Assembly (NCBI GenBank): GCA_018296165.2
Contig: JACKQL020000006.1
Coordinates: 1,302,001 to 1,366,000 of the forward strand
Origin: Termitomyces sp. T153
Lineage: Eukaryota > Basidiomycota > Agaricomycetes > Agaricales > Lyophyllaceae
Direction: 5' to 3'
Length of the DNA: 64,000 nt
Shown here one piece after another: positions 32,711-43,456 of this stretch. The notes beneath the pieces were generated by a model, which saw only the letters and a list, made by a program, of their open reading frames with translations, searched no databases and had not been told where the DNA came from. The translations under genes and the position numbers were made by a program. Each line of letters begins with the position of its first letter. Positions within the stretch are counted from its first letter, which is position 1.

Positions 32711-34401
32711 TCACTCCCCCTCCTCCCCCGACCCTAACCCCACTACCCTTCCCACCATGAACACTTCCAACTGTGCCACTACCGCCGCCAGAACCTCAGG
32801 TTGCCCGGGAAGTGGTTCCCCCATGTCTGTCGCCATCTCCCACCACGCCCTGGAATCTGCCGTCGCCCTCCACTGATGCCCTGCCAACAGACGCCCCATC
32901 TGCATAACCCCTTGACCCAACTCCGGCGGAAGGTCCCCAGGCATCCTCACCAACCTATCATGGATGGACCCCAGTGCTGCCGACGCTCCGTTGAGAAGGA
33001 TGCGATGCTCCCTGGCCCAGTCTATGGAAACTGAATCAGTGCTTAGGAGACGAAAGCGGGGAAACCACTCACAAAGCACTCCTCGCCGGCCTGAGGCCGC
33101 CTCGTTGGCAAGCCATTCCTCCCGCTGCCACACCCTCTCCACTGCCACCCAGACTTCCCCAGTGCTGGAACCCTGCTGGGTCTCCCGCACCCCTGAGCCT
33201 CCTGCCTGCTGCATTGCCACCTCCTCCACCCGCGCCTGCAAATGCACCGTCCGCACCTCCAACTCCTGCAGACGAGACAATCGCTCCATGGCAGTCCCAA
33301 CGGCGACGTCCTTGTCTTTCCACGCCACGTCCCATTCCCTCCAAACCCTGTCCAACTCCCGTCAAGCCCCGTCCCTCTCCTCCCATACCCCCTGAATCTC
33401 CTCCTTGCGTGCGACCAACAACTGTTCCAAGCCCTCTACCCAACGCCGCAGATAGGCCTCTGCAACCAACCACGACCTATCTGCGGACTGCTCAATGGGG
33501 GCTCCAGATGTAGGGGAGTACACCACGGAACCAGGGGGGCCCCCCATTACCTGCTCGCCCCGCACCCGCTTACTGGGACCCACCTCGGGTGAAGGGGACG
33601 CTCTCCATTTCCCTTTCTCCTGCATGGAAGGGGCCCCCTCCCTCTGCCCACCCTGCGGGGGGCCCACCTTCATGACAGGCGCACTAACCCGTTCCCCTTC
33701 CCCAGCCCCGGAGCCCCTCCCCGACACCCTGCCCTTCCACCCTTCCTCCAGCTGCGCTGTGACCCAACCTCGATCCCACCCTTGCTCCACCACGATGCAG
33801 ATGGCCCGCCAACTCAGGGTGATGGAGCACTTCTCATGCCGCGAATGGCACGGAAGGCACACCGACGTGTCCTGCCGTACCCCCAATGCAGGTTCCTCAA
33901 ATTCACACTGCTCCCCTCGTCGGGTACAAGACGCACACTGCAGGGGCATGTTGGTCCCGGAAAACATGAAGCTAAGTAGCCACTCACCCGGGCCGCTGCC
34001 TGACACCACTCGAGGGTGGTGGGACCCCTCGCCCAACCCACCGCCTCAGCAAACTGCTCCGGTGTCACCTCCGCCTGTACCACCCTTGAACCCTCTGGGA
34101 CAAGCCGGACCACCCCCGGACAAATGCCAGACTTGGAGCACATAGAAGGGGCCATGCCCACTGGTGGCTGCATCACATCTGCACCAGACGGTGGCCCTGA
34201 GGGACCAGCCACGGCTGCGGACAACTCTGCGAAGGGACAATCAGTATTCTGGGGTACATGAGACAGACCACACTCACGACTACGGTACATCGCCTCGACC
34301 CGACGGCAATCTTGGCGACCCTCTGAATCTTTGGAAGATGACAGCTGGGATGGCGGGGACAGCGACCTAGATGCTGTGGGAGAATAAGCTGAAGAAGACA
34401 T
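32711..34401 (-). pseudogene. Antisense accessory gene (aORF) of A2: zinc-cluster and coiled-coil protein
   Basis: Exons 34401-34278, 34226-33988, 33937-33073 and 33021-32711, with introns of 51, 50 and 51 nt (all GTGAGT...AG), give 512 residues. The only fault seen is one TGA at 33364-33362, where CGA is expected. Exon 3 opens with CASCTRRGEQC and, 15 residues on, CLPCHSRHEKC: C-x2-C-x6-C-x15-C-x2-C-x6-C, the spacing of a fungal Zn2Cys6 cluster with a slightly long loop. WRAICIVVEQGWDRGWV follows, then a basic GPSKRVRG (possible nuclear signal), VYSPTSGAP and a long Glu/Arg/Leu-rich segment likely to form a coiled coil. Exon 4 is WAREHRILLNGASAALGSI... A DNA-binding regulator is a reasonable inference. 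Lying antisense between pol and 3' LTR, its introns would survive retrotransposition. Confidence 0.7.
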
Positions 34402-34521
34402 TATAACACGCTGGGGGACCCCCAGGTGTGTCCACCCCTTTTAATAACTTAAGAAGGGGCCCCTGACAAATGGCGGCCGCACCTTGACTTCCTTCCCCAT
34501 GCTGCCGCCACTTGCTGCAGT

Positions 34522-34539
34522 TTGATCAATATTGATCAA
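34522..34539. promoter_or_regulatory. 18-bp palindrome upstream of the antisense gene
   Basis: TTGATCAATATTGATCAA lies 120 bases upstream of the aORF start and 60 bases inside the polypurine tract. The half TTGATCAATATT is kept at the same place in A1 copy 1 (near 21612), A1 copy 2 (near 36452) and A4 (near 61124); A3 keeps AATATTGATCAA near 14970. A dimeric-factor site in an aORF promoter is plausible. Confidence 0.5.
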
Positions 34540-34601
34540 CTTTGATTCCCACGCCCTACCGATCCCCGACTCGCTCCCCATGTCTCGAGGGTCTCGACGC
34601 T

Positions 34602-34614
34602 GAAGGGGGGGTGA
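34602..34614 (+). promoter_or_regulatory. Polypurine tract of A2
   Basis: GAAGGGGGGGTGA directly precedes the 3' LTR. It is the same tract as in A1. Confidence 0.7.
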
Positions 34615-35607
34615 TTTCATGACCTGCTCCCTAGACACTGCTCCCAACCCCTCCCAATTTCCCGTCTAACTCCCCTGAACCCCCGCCCACACTTTCGTGC
34701 CCATACTGGATAACTCCGACGCTTCTCTGGCAAACCCCGACGGCAACTCCCTCTCCATAGCCATCAACACTCCCCCTGAAACCCTCCCCCACCGTTCCTG
34801 GCCACGTCATACGTCCCCGACCCCCTACCCTAGTTTACCCGACCTGTCCCGGAGTATCACGACGTCCCCAGAGTGGCCGCGCCCCCAACTGATCCCATCA
34901 GAATACCACCATGGCCTGACCTTGGATTGTACCTGACACCTGTCGACTCCGCACAGCTCCATCGACCCCCGCCACCATATCTGCCGCCCTCCGAGGTACC
35001 CAGTAGCCAGTATATAAGTCATAGAATGACTCCTCAAACTTTAGTCTTGATATTACATTTACCGGTTTCCTATGTTTTGTCTCTCGTCTTGTCTCTATTC
35101 CTGTTCTTAAGTTTCAAATCTATCCTTTTTCTCAGTCTCGTCTTGTCTCCATCTCGTCTTGACTGTACATATTTCCTTTGTTCCTCTAAGTTTCCCTTGC
35201 TCCCTACATCAGTACAAACTCCGCGCATGCGCCACGACCTGAACATTCTTATGACAACTCCGAAACTTGCTATCCGCTCGGCCCCGGAACCCATCAAGCC
35301 CTGGTAATCCCCAATCCAGCTCCGACCCCGCCCCCATCACCCAAGAAGCCTCCGCTTACCCCGCAATCTATTTGCGCACCCACGAACTAGCCCTGACACC
35401 CGCCCTGGGTCAATGACCAGTACCTTCGGTCTTAGACTCCTCCAGACCATTCAGGACTTACTCGGGCCGCTCTCCATAGGGACCCCCTTGCAAGCTTTCC
35501 CCACCTCCACTCCAACTCTGGACGCCTGGTTATAAGCACAGGACATCGCGTCTGGTTAGTAAGGACTCGCCAGTGTACTGAGCCCCTGTCGTCAGTGGAA
35601 CCTGACA
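34615..35607 (+). repeat. 3' LTR of A2
   Basis: 993 bp, TTTCATGACC (TG mutated to TT at the first dinucleotide) to GAACCTGACA. TATATAA lies at 35011-35017 and the predicted transcript start AGTCTTGATATTA at 35043. It retains the whole promoter that the 5' LTR has lost. CCTCC follows at 35608. Confidence 0.8.
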
Positions 35608-36325
35608 CCTCCCTCCGCCCACCCTGCTGAGGCCCCACCTGCCTCGCAGACTGCCCTGTGCTCCCCTCCCCCAACACCCAGGTCTTCTGTGCCTCGCCCA
35701 GCTGACCCCACACCCAGTCCTCATCCCATCCCTGCTCTGTGGCAATGCATGCCACTTGCCACTCCAACAAAATTGAGCACTTCTCATGGCTCATGCAACA
35801 TGGAAGGCAAATGGAAGTGTCACGTCACAAGCCCATGGAGGGCACATCAAAAACACAGGCTTTGCCCTAGCATGCACAGAGAACACACTAAAAACAATGG
35901 ATCAGCACATGTGACAAAAGAGAACTCAAAGACTCACTGGGGCCTCGTTTTGGCACCATTCTAGCATTGGGGGGCCCTGAGCTCATGCCAATGCCCTTGC
36001 AAACTCCTCTGCTGTCACCTCCATCTGAGGGATTTGCTGCAATGGTGGGACCCCTTCCACATCCCCCACTGCCAATTGGGGCACTGTGGGACAGAATTTG
36101 GCCTGCCTAGGACCCCCTGAGGAACCCACCACCACCACAGACAACTCTGCAAAACTCTGTCAGCCACCCCAAGAAAACAAATCAATACTACTCACAACTC
36201 TAGTACATGGCACCAGCTTGGTGCTGATGCTTGAACTCCTCCCCCTCACTGTCATACACAATCACCTCGTCCACATCTGAATACAATGGGGCAGGGGAAG
36301 CAGCTGAGTAACTGGGAGAGGACAT
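35608..36325 (-). pseudogene. Antisense accessory gene, A1 copy 2, 5' part
   Basis: Exon 1 36325-36196 (130 nt, as in copies 1 and A4), intron 36146/36147-36195, exon 2 to 35938, intron 35888-35937, exon 3 from 35887. Exon 1 starts MSSPSYSAASPAP and holds EVIVYDSEGEEFKH. Exon 3 has the cysteine motif with HEKCSILLEWQVACIATEQG. The Arg codon before the first splice (YRS) is TAG here, both bases of CGG having changed. The gene is cut by A2 at 35608 and resumes at 27385. Confidence 0.6.
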
Positions 36326-36542
36326 GATAAAAGATTTGGGAAGCCCTGGAGTATGTCCAAGGCTTTTTAATTGACTGGGAGGAACCCCCTGATGAAGCAG
36401 TGGCCATGCTTTGACTTTGCCTCCCATGCCACCATCACTCACTGTGGATTGATCAATATTACTTGGCTTTGACTTCCACACCCCCACCAATCCCTGACCC
36501 GCTCCCTGCATCTTGAGGGTCTTGATGCTGAAGGAGGGGTGA

Positions 36543-37675
36543 TGTCATGACCCATTCCCTGGACTCCTGTACATTGCCCAACAAACCCCCATCCCCCTAG
36601 AACCTCCTCCGATGCTCCATCAAACTCCCCCAGCACTCCACACCTACTCTGGCTAACTCTGATGCATTCTTGGCTAACTCCGACAGCCCCCTGGCCAACT
36701 CCGACATCTTCCCCACAGCTGCTGGCGCTTCCTCTGGATCTCCTGAGCCCCTGGGACCACTCCTCTGCTGTGCCTGATCCCATTACATGTCATTGACTCA
36801 ACACCCTGGTTCCTCCAACTTACCTTGGAGTATCATGATGACCTCAGAACAGCCCATGTCAACAATTGATCCCATCAACATAACAATGCGGCCTGCTCTC
36901 TAGTCATAACCAACACCCATCAACTCCATCAAGCTCTGCCAAGCCCCACCACCACAGCCAATGTTCCTAGAGCTCTCCAGTAGTCAGTATATAAGATGTA
37001 GAGCAGCTCTTTATACTCTAGTCTTGAGATTACCTGCCTTACCTGATGTGTTTCTAATTGTTTCTTCTCATGTTTCATGTTCCGTGTCTCATTTCCTTAT
37101 TCTCAGTCTCCTGGTCTTATCTCATCTCCATTCCATTATCATTTCATTATCATTCCATGTCTCCACCTGAATCTATTCTTGTTCTCATCTTGTCTCCATC
37201 TCATTTTGTTCAACTCCATCTCATCTCATTTGATTCTGTCTATCATGTTCAAGTCCTCTTGACCATAATGCCCTCACAAATTCTGCAATTATGATTACAA
37301 ACCTCCAACACTCTTTCACCAACTCTGGACCTCGCTACACGCTCAGCTCCAAACCCTATCAATCCCCATTGATCCCCCATCAGAACTCCGGCTCCACTCC
37401 CATCATTTGCATAGCCTCCACCTCCTCCGCACCTGCAATACTCACATATGGACTTATGCCTGAACCCCACCAAGCCCATCCCCCTTCCCTGCAACTCATC
37501 CTCTACTCCTCTGGACCTCCCCGGACTTGCTTGGATCAATTCCCACTAACTATCCTCACAAGTCCCCAGTGTTTGGAACACCTCTGAGTGCCCAGTTGTC
37601 AGTGTAGGGAATCACGTCTGCCTAGTAAGGACTCACCCAGTGTAGCTGAGCCCCCATGGTCAGCAGAACCTGACA
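36543..37675 (+). repeat. 3' LTR of A1 copy 2
   Basis: 1133 bp, TGTCATGACCC to GAACCTGACA, with TATATAA near 36990 and AGTCTTGAGATTA near 37020. It is followed by CTTGG and then family E pol sequence on the minus strand, a different flank from that at the left end of the array. Confidence 0.75.
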
Positions 37676-38400
37676 CTTGGAAGGTTAGGATTCCATCTTG
37701 GAGGGCCCATTTGTCAGTGCAGACTGCCTTGGCACCAGTGGTATGCCCCAACTTCAGTGTTCAAGCAGCTTGCACCACCAGCTCCTCCTGCTGACTGTCC
37801 CAATTACCCCACCATATGTCCCAGAGAATGTCTGCTTTAGCTCCCTCAACAGCAATACCCTCCATGGCTCAGATTGCAAACAATTCAGGGCAGAGGAGCA
37901 CAATATTGCTGTTATCTCCTTCTCCTATGCTGTAGTCTGCTCTCCAGAACAGGGCATCTGGTTTTCCCATGCTCCAGCCACGCTTGTGGTGCAAGGAAAA
38001 GTCAAAGTTGGCAAGGTAGAAGAACCACTGGGCCTGTTGGCAATTGAGCTTCTTAGCCATTGGGAAGTATTCCAGGTTCTTGTGATCTGTCCAGACCTCA
38101 AACTTGTGCCATGCACTCTCCAGAAAGTGCTGCCACTCCTCAAATGACCAGATGATGGCTAGCATCTCTTTGTCATTGATCTCATAGTTCCACTGCAACA
38201 TGTTCAGGCTCTTGGAGTAAAAGGCCACTGGATGCCACTTCCCATCCTCTGGAGATTGCTGTGAGAGCACAGCTCTAGTGGCAAAGTCAGAGCTGTTGGC
38301 CTCCACCCAGAAGGGAGAATTGTCATCCAAGAACAGGAGGACAGGTCTGGAGGTCATGGTGCACTTGAGAGTGTCAAACCCAACTCCACAGAACATCCTT
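37676..38400 (-). pseudogene. Family E pol: RNase H
   Basis: The minus-strand frame reads FWVEANSSDFATRAVLSQQS, WHPVAFYSKSLNMLQWNYEI, DKEMLAIIWSFEEWQHFLES, VWTDHKNLEYF and MGKPDALFWRAD. This is a typical chromoviral RNase H with E and D residues present. Its integrase is missing because the array's last LTR begins at 37675; a short linker (LFAIRALEG...) is the last recognisable part. Confidence 0.75.
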
Positions 38401-39400
38401 TTCCATGAGGTTAAATAGTGGATGGGCATGGTATGAGAAGTCCTGGATGAATCTCCAGTAGAAGTTTGCAAAACCAAGGAATGCCTGCACCTCCTTGTTC
38501 TGGGGCTCTGGCCACTCCACCATGCCTGCTACCTTCACTGGGTCCATCTCTGCAGTTCCATGCAATATGATCAGGCCCAGGTACTCAATCCAGGTTTGTT
38601 TGAACTCACACTTCTCTGGCTTGAGGTAGAGCTGGTGCTGGCAGAGGCATTCCAGGACAAGGCAAGTGATCCAATGGTGTTCCTCTAGTGCTTTGGTATA
38701 GATGAGGATGTCATCAAGGTACACACATACTATACCCTCTGCTATGAGGTCCTAGAAGATGTTGTTCATCATGGTCTGGAAAGTAGCAGGGCTATTAGTG
38801 AGTCCAAAGAACATAACAAGTGGCTTGAACAATCCCCAGTTGGTTCAGAAGGCAGCCTTCCACTCATCTCTCTCCTAAATGCACATGTTGTTGTAACCTC
38901 ACTGGACATCCAGCTTAGTGAAGTATTGCACATCCCAGAGGTTATTGATGAGCTTGGAGATGACTGGGAGAGGGTAATGGCTCTTCACCATCATGGCATT
39001 GAGTACCCAGTAGTCCTGGACCAGTTGGAGGGAGCCATCCTTCTTTTTGATGAAGAAGACCAGAGAAGCCATCAGAGACTTGAATGGGCAGATGCAACCA
39101 GAGTCCAGGTTCTCCTGCAGGAATGTGTTGAGCTCATCCTGTTCCTGGGGTGCAAGTGGGTAGATCTTACAGCTGGAGGGTGCTGAGTCTGGTAGCAGTT
39201 CAATGGCATGGTCCCACCTCTTGCACTCTGGAAGCAAGTTGAATGAAGCTTTGGAGAACACATCTTTGAATGCATGAAGATAGTGGGGCACCACATCCCA
39301 GAACTCTTGAGGCATGGCCTTAGCAGCAAATGCCTGGGCCAGCCATTGAGATGTGGTCTGGCTAGCCTAGATCTCTGCAATGGAGGGCAGTGGGTGTATA
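38374..39400 (-). pseudogene. Family E pol: reverse transcriptase
   Basis: Blocks in order: CKIYPLAPQEQDELNTFLQE, SLMASLVFFIKKKDGSLQLV, QDYWVLNAMMVKSHYPLPVI, YLDDILIYTK and RFIQDFSYHAHPLFNL. The polymerase motif YLDD is intact, unlike A2 and C1. Stops and frameshifts divide the domain, and CpG is nearly absent. Confidence 0.75.
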
Positions 39401-39699
39401 GTGGTAGCATGGATTTGATCCTCCACTTCTACCACTTTGTCTGGGAGCTCTGCCTTGTGTATGCTACCAAACTCCCCTCTGTGCTCCTCCTCCAGGGCTC
39501 TGCTGTTGCTCTGATCATACCTGTAGAGGGCCTCTCTATGAGGGAATGCCAGAGGCAGGGGATCCAGGAGGTCTAGATCTGCAAAGAGAAGAGGGCCAGT
39601 ATAACATGCACAGATGGCTGCATGCTCCCAAACTTGGGTCTAGTGCTCTGCTCTGTCCTCCATGGCACAGGCAGAACACTTCCAGGAGCATCTGCTCAT

Positions 39700-40160
39700 G
39701 GTTACCTCCTCTTTAGTCCAACCAATCTTGGAGTTATGCTTTCAGAGCCATGTGAAACCAAGGATCATGTCCTGCCTTTCCAAGCTGGTGATGGCAAATA
39801 CAGTGTGCTTTGCATGGTTCTGATAATGGAGGACCAGATCAACCATGGAGTTGATGGTGCCTGCTTCATTAGGCATTCCATTGATGTTGTAGACAGGAAT
39901 GGGCTTGGGGAGGGGCTGCATGGTCAGGCCATGGCATTTGACAAACTCCAAGTCCAGGAACAGTCCCATTGCTCTGCTGTCCAGAAGAGCAGTGACTCTG
40001 TGGCTTTGCTGAGTGTTCATCATCTCAATCTCCACATCAAGGTGCAGGGAGTTGGTGGATGGGGCAGAGGCCATCACATACTGTTGGGGTATTTGACACA
40101 CCCAAGTAGGGCTGTGCTGATAGACCTTTGGAGGTGTTGGGGAACTCAGTGGGGGCTCTG
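39700..40160 (-). pseudogene. Family E retropepsin
   Basis: ALLDSRAMGLFLDLEFVKCH corresponds to the DSGATG active-site loop with Gly replaced by Arg. VYNINGMPNEAGTI and VFAITSLERQDMILGFTWL, the flap and C-terminal strand of Ty3/gypsy proteases, follow. Confidence 0.7.
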
Positions 40161-40299
40161 GAGTTAGTGTTTATATGTCTAAAGGGGGCATTGAGGTTCT
40201 TCTGTCTCAAAATGAAGGGTGTTGGAAAAGGCAGTTTCATTTTCTATCAACAGACATGAGAACCTGTTAGCACCCAGCAACGGAAGTGTACACCTCATC

Positions 40300-41532
40300 T
40301 GTTGCTCAATTAAAAATCCCCCTCCAGCTCCAGAGGTGAGGTGCACACACTGATCTCCTCCAGAGTCAACTCCAGTGTAGGCTCATCCAGCAATGGAGCT
40401 CCAGTAGCATCCTTTGTGGCCAGCAGCTGCAGAAGGAGTTCCTCCTACTCCACTGTAGAAAGGTAGCATACCTTCAGGCCCAGGGGGCAGTGCCATGCAA
40501 AGTGCTCAGGCTTCTGGCATCTCTGGCATAGTGGTAGGGCAGCATGGAGCTGCCTGGTGGCATCCATATCCATGGGGATCTCCAGCAGGAGGGAGCATGC
40601 TGCAGGGATAGCTGGAGTGAAGGCCAGCATTAGATAGGCAGGTGCAGGGTGGTGGAGATTACTGGTCAGAGCTGGGCACAGCACAGAATGGGGGTGGCAG
40701 AGCTCCCTCTAGATCTCCATGAGTTGCCATTGGCCCCAGGCCACCTTATACTACAATGCAATCTTTCCATCATTGGGGCAACCCTCTGCCAGATTGTCAA
40801 TGTGTTCCACCAGTGTAGGGTGCAAGCCATCCCAGAAAGTAAGGCATAGTTGGAGGCCATCAGGATAAGTGGCCTGCTCCACCAGAGCCTAGAACAAGTC
40901 AATGTACTCATTTAGTGTATGCTTCCCTTGTCTGTACTGCTTCCTATCATGTAGCATCAAGGCTGTGGTCTTGGCAGGGTCTAATGGAGAAAACTCTGTA
41001 TGAAAGTCCTTCCCAAAGGTGGCCCAGTCCAGAAAGCTTCCAACACCTCTGGAGCAGTGGAAGACTCACAGTGCATAAGGAGAGGCATGTCTAGTCTTAT
41101 GTATGACAGCACCCAGGCTATTTTCAATGCATCAGAGTCAAAGGCATCCCTACTGAGGTGGATATAGGTGAAGCAGGATTGCAGGAATCACTCCTCACTA
41201 GAGCAGGTGCCATTGTATGTGTCTGGTAGCATAGGACATGAAATCTGTGGCTATAAGGTCACCAGAGCTGCAGAAATAAGTGCAGATGTGGTTGGGGCTA
41301 GTTCCACAGCCACAGGAGGGGCAGAGTTAGGGGGTAGGCATTTGAGCAGTGCTTGGAGGGACTGGGAGATAAGATCAGTTGTTTGACAGAGGGTAGAGAG
41401 TTTGGTAGTATAGTGGGTAAAAGATGATTGTGTTAATTGCACCTGGGTTTCTAGGTGAAGCAGGCAAGTCCAGGCTTTGTCCTGCAGGGCTGGGGCCTCC
41501 AAGGGTGTGTCTGGGTTGGTGAGCTGAGACAT
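40300..41532 (-). pseudogene. Family E Gag with zinc knuckle
   Basis: It starts MSQLTNPDTPLEAPALQDKA at 41532 and carries a helical segment near 41300-41500. A zinc knuckle CQRCQKPEHFAWHC (C-x2-C-x4-H-x4-C) lies near 40510, followed by LGLKVCYLSTVE. The frame is broken several times between about 40690 and 41240. Gag would package the element RNA. Confidence 0.65.
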
Positions 41533-41638
41533 AGAACTCCACAGTGTTTAGTCCTGATGGGGAAGCAACTGGTAGTGGCTTGGAGATTCCTTGCAGCTAT
41601 GAAGAGCTTCCAGACTAGTTTTAGGAGACTTGTTCTGC

Positions 41639-41777
41639 TGTAAGGGCAACCTCCAGAGCAGTGGATCAGAGTCATGCAGCTAGTAGAGGGGAATCCAAAG
41701 TATATTAGTGGAGTAGACAACAATACAATCAGTAACTAATGACCTAGCAGAGGGGAATCCAAAGAGAACAAGTCTGA
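41639..41777 (-). repeat. Partial 5' LTR of family E, with self-primer site
   Basis: The minus strand ends CTCTGGAGGTTGCCCTTACA, like the LTR at 2970-3322. Two bases later AGAACAAGTCT (plus 41626-41636) pairs over 11 of 11 with AGACTTGTTCT (plus 41765-41775) within the LTR. The LTR is truncated beyond about 41777. Confidence 0.55.
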
Positions 41778-41790
41778 GGATCCCCACTAC

Positions 41791-43160
41791 TCAGTGCAGC
41801 ATATCAGCAGGCAGTGGAGGCATGGGAACTACTGTACAGATGACCAGAGCTACTCCTAACCCTAAGGCAATGATTGCTGAGGTAATATAGAGAACTCTGC
41901 AGTTCTCTGGAGATCTCTTGGGTTCCAGAAAGAGCTCTGGAGATATTAAACAAGCTGCAGAGGTGCTGGAACAAGTTGCAAAGGTTGGAAATGGAAGTCC
42001 CCTGACAGGCAGAGGCACATTGTCTTCACTTTTTTGGCCATTGTTGAGGGTTGAGGGGCTTTGGGTTTCTCTAGAGATGCTGGCATCAATGTCAGGGATG
42101 TTGGAGTCCAGAGTGGACTGGATGTGGAGGGGGATGGCAGCCACCAAACTTGCCTTGGGGCCAGGGAATTGCTTAGTGAGGTTCATCCAGTCAATGTTGG
42201 AGTTGATGTGCTGCAGCCATGGAAGTCCAAGCACAATCAGAGTTGACAGGGGGAGCTGGGTGACAAGAAGCCAGGCCTGGAACCTTAAATCATTATTGAG
42301 AGTGAGAGCATTGTCATGGTATTGAGTGATTCCTGTCATAGCAGGGCTTCCATCAAAGAGTTGGAGCTTGAGTGGTTTGTTGAGGTTGTTGTATCAGAGG
42401 CTGAGCTGGTTGCTGATGAAGGTGCCAGAGGCACTGCTGTTGATGAGAGTGGAGGAACCCTTGGTGAACTGTCAAGCTGGACATTGATGACAAATGACCA
42501 CATGGACTTTGAGCAAAGCTGTGGGGGGTCCAGGGGTTGTCAGTCATACCTTTAGGATTCTTGGAGGAGGATGAGACATTGAAGGGCACTGGCCCAAAGT
42601 CAGTCAGGTTGTCCCAGTCAAGGTCTAGAGTGAGGCTGGGCCAGTCAATGTGGGGATTGATGGAGTGGAGCTATGAAAAGTCTAGGGCAATGGGGGCAGA
42701 GAGGTGTAGTTTGGTAACAAGTAGTCAGAGGTCTTAGTGTCATCCATTGGTGAAGGTAACAGTTGTCTTTATGCAGTGTGTGATATCTCTGGCAGAGGTG
42801 GAGTTGCTATCAAAAAGTTTGAGAAGGATTGGAGTGGGGAGGCATTGGAGGTGTTGGGGAGCAAGCACTGCCAAGAATTTGTCAATGAAGTTATTGGTGG
42901 CACCACTGTTGACCAGTGTGGAGGCAAGGTCATTGGAGAAGGGGAGGGTGGTGCAAAGGAGGAGGATGTGGGAGGAGTGGGAAGGAAGATGGGCTGGGAA
43001 GTTGTCTGGGGCAAGTACCATTGCATGGAGGAGTGTGACCAGAGTGGAGAAGATGTTGGGGTCTGGTCTGTGGTCTAGTGCATCTTTGAGACCTAAACTG
43101 CTGAGTTGTTTTCTGTAAACTAGTAGTCACAGTCTTCTCCATTGATAGTCCATACAGCAC
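41791..43160 (-). pseudogene. Two retropepsin-like domains in tandem (family A/F type)
   Basis: Near 42890 the minus strand reads STLVNSGATNNFIDKFL, LLKLFDSN and then SINPHIDWPSLTLDLDWDNL. Near 42450 it repeats the plan as STLINSSASGTFISNQLSLR, LQLFDGSPAMTGITQYH, LLVTQLPLSTLIVLGLPWL and HINSNIDWMNLTKQFPGPKA. The catalytic Asp is Asn in both (DSGA to NSGA/NSSA). Either an ancestral protease duplication or two fused fragments. Confidence 0.55.
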
Positions 43161-43456
43161 ATCCCATCACCTGGCATTTAGGGCAAGAGCTTGGTGAGTG
43201 AACTGCTTAATCCTCTTAGAAATCACAGAATCTGACCAAATCTTACAAATCATAGATGGCATGTATCCACTGTTCAACTTGAACAGTGCAAACTTAGTTG
43301 TCTCAGATATACTTGCATTAATCACAAACTCAGAGTCTATTTGACTTAACCAGTCCTTCTGATCTGGACACACTACATTGCACAAGATCTGACTGACATT
43401 CCTGTTGGCATGCTTGGTCTGTCCATCCATTTGTGGATGGAAGGACATTGACATTA
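43161..43456 (-). pseudogene. Family C element C2: integrase core, downstream part
   Basis: MSMSFHPQMDGQTKHANRNV continues the integrase that stops at 57086 on the other side of element C1; E of the DDE triad is K here. WLSQIDSEFVINASISETTK and LNSGYMPSMI follow. CATTA at 43452-43456 equals 57086-57090, the C1 target-site duplication. Confidence 0.75.

Larger units (their letters stand above)
27386..35607 (+). mobile_element. Family A element A2: youngest copy, with gag, pol and antisense gene
   Basis: This 8222-bp Ty3/gypsy chromovirus is flanked by CCTCC at 27381-27385 and 35608-35612. Order: truncated 5' LTR, primer site, gag, reverse transcriptase, RNase H, integrase, chromodomain, antisense four-exon gene, polypurine tract, 3' LTR. 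CpG is far more frequent than in the flanking copies. Defects: most of the 5' LTR is missing, the zinc-knuckle and protease part is deleted near 29605, and in-frame TGA stops and YLDN in the polymerase motif are present. Confidence 0.85.
23163..37675 (+). mobile_element. Family A element A1 copy 2, interrupted by element A2
   Basis: Primer site 23163-23175 (TAATCTCAAGACT, a 13 of 13 match to 22498-22510). Gag-like region from the ATG at 23195. Antisense gene split between 26497-27385 and 35608-36325. Polypurine tract near 36530-36542 and 3' LTR 36543-37675. Element A2 lies at 27386-35607. Structure matches copy 1, and pol is likewise absent. Confidence 0.65.
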
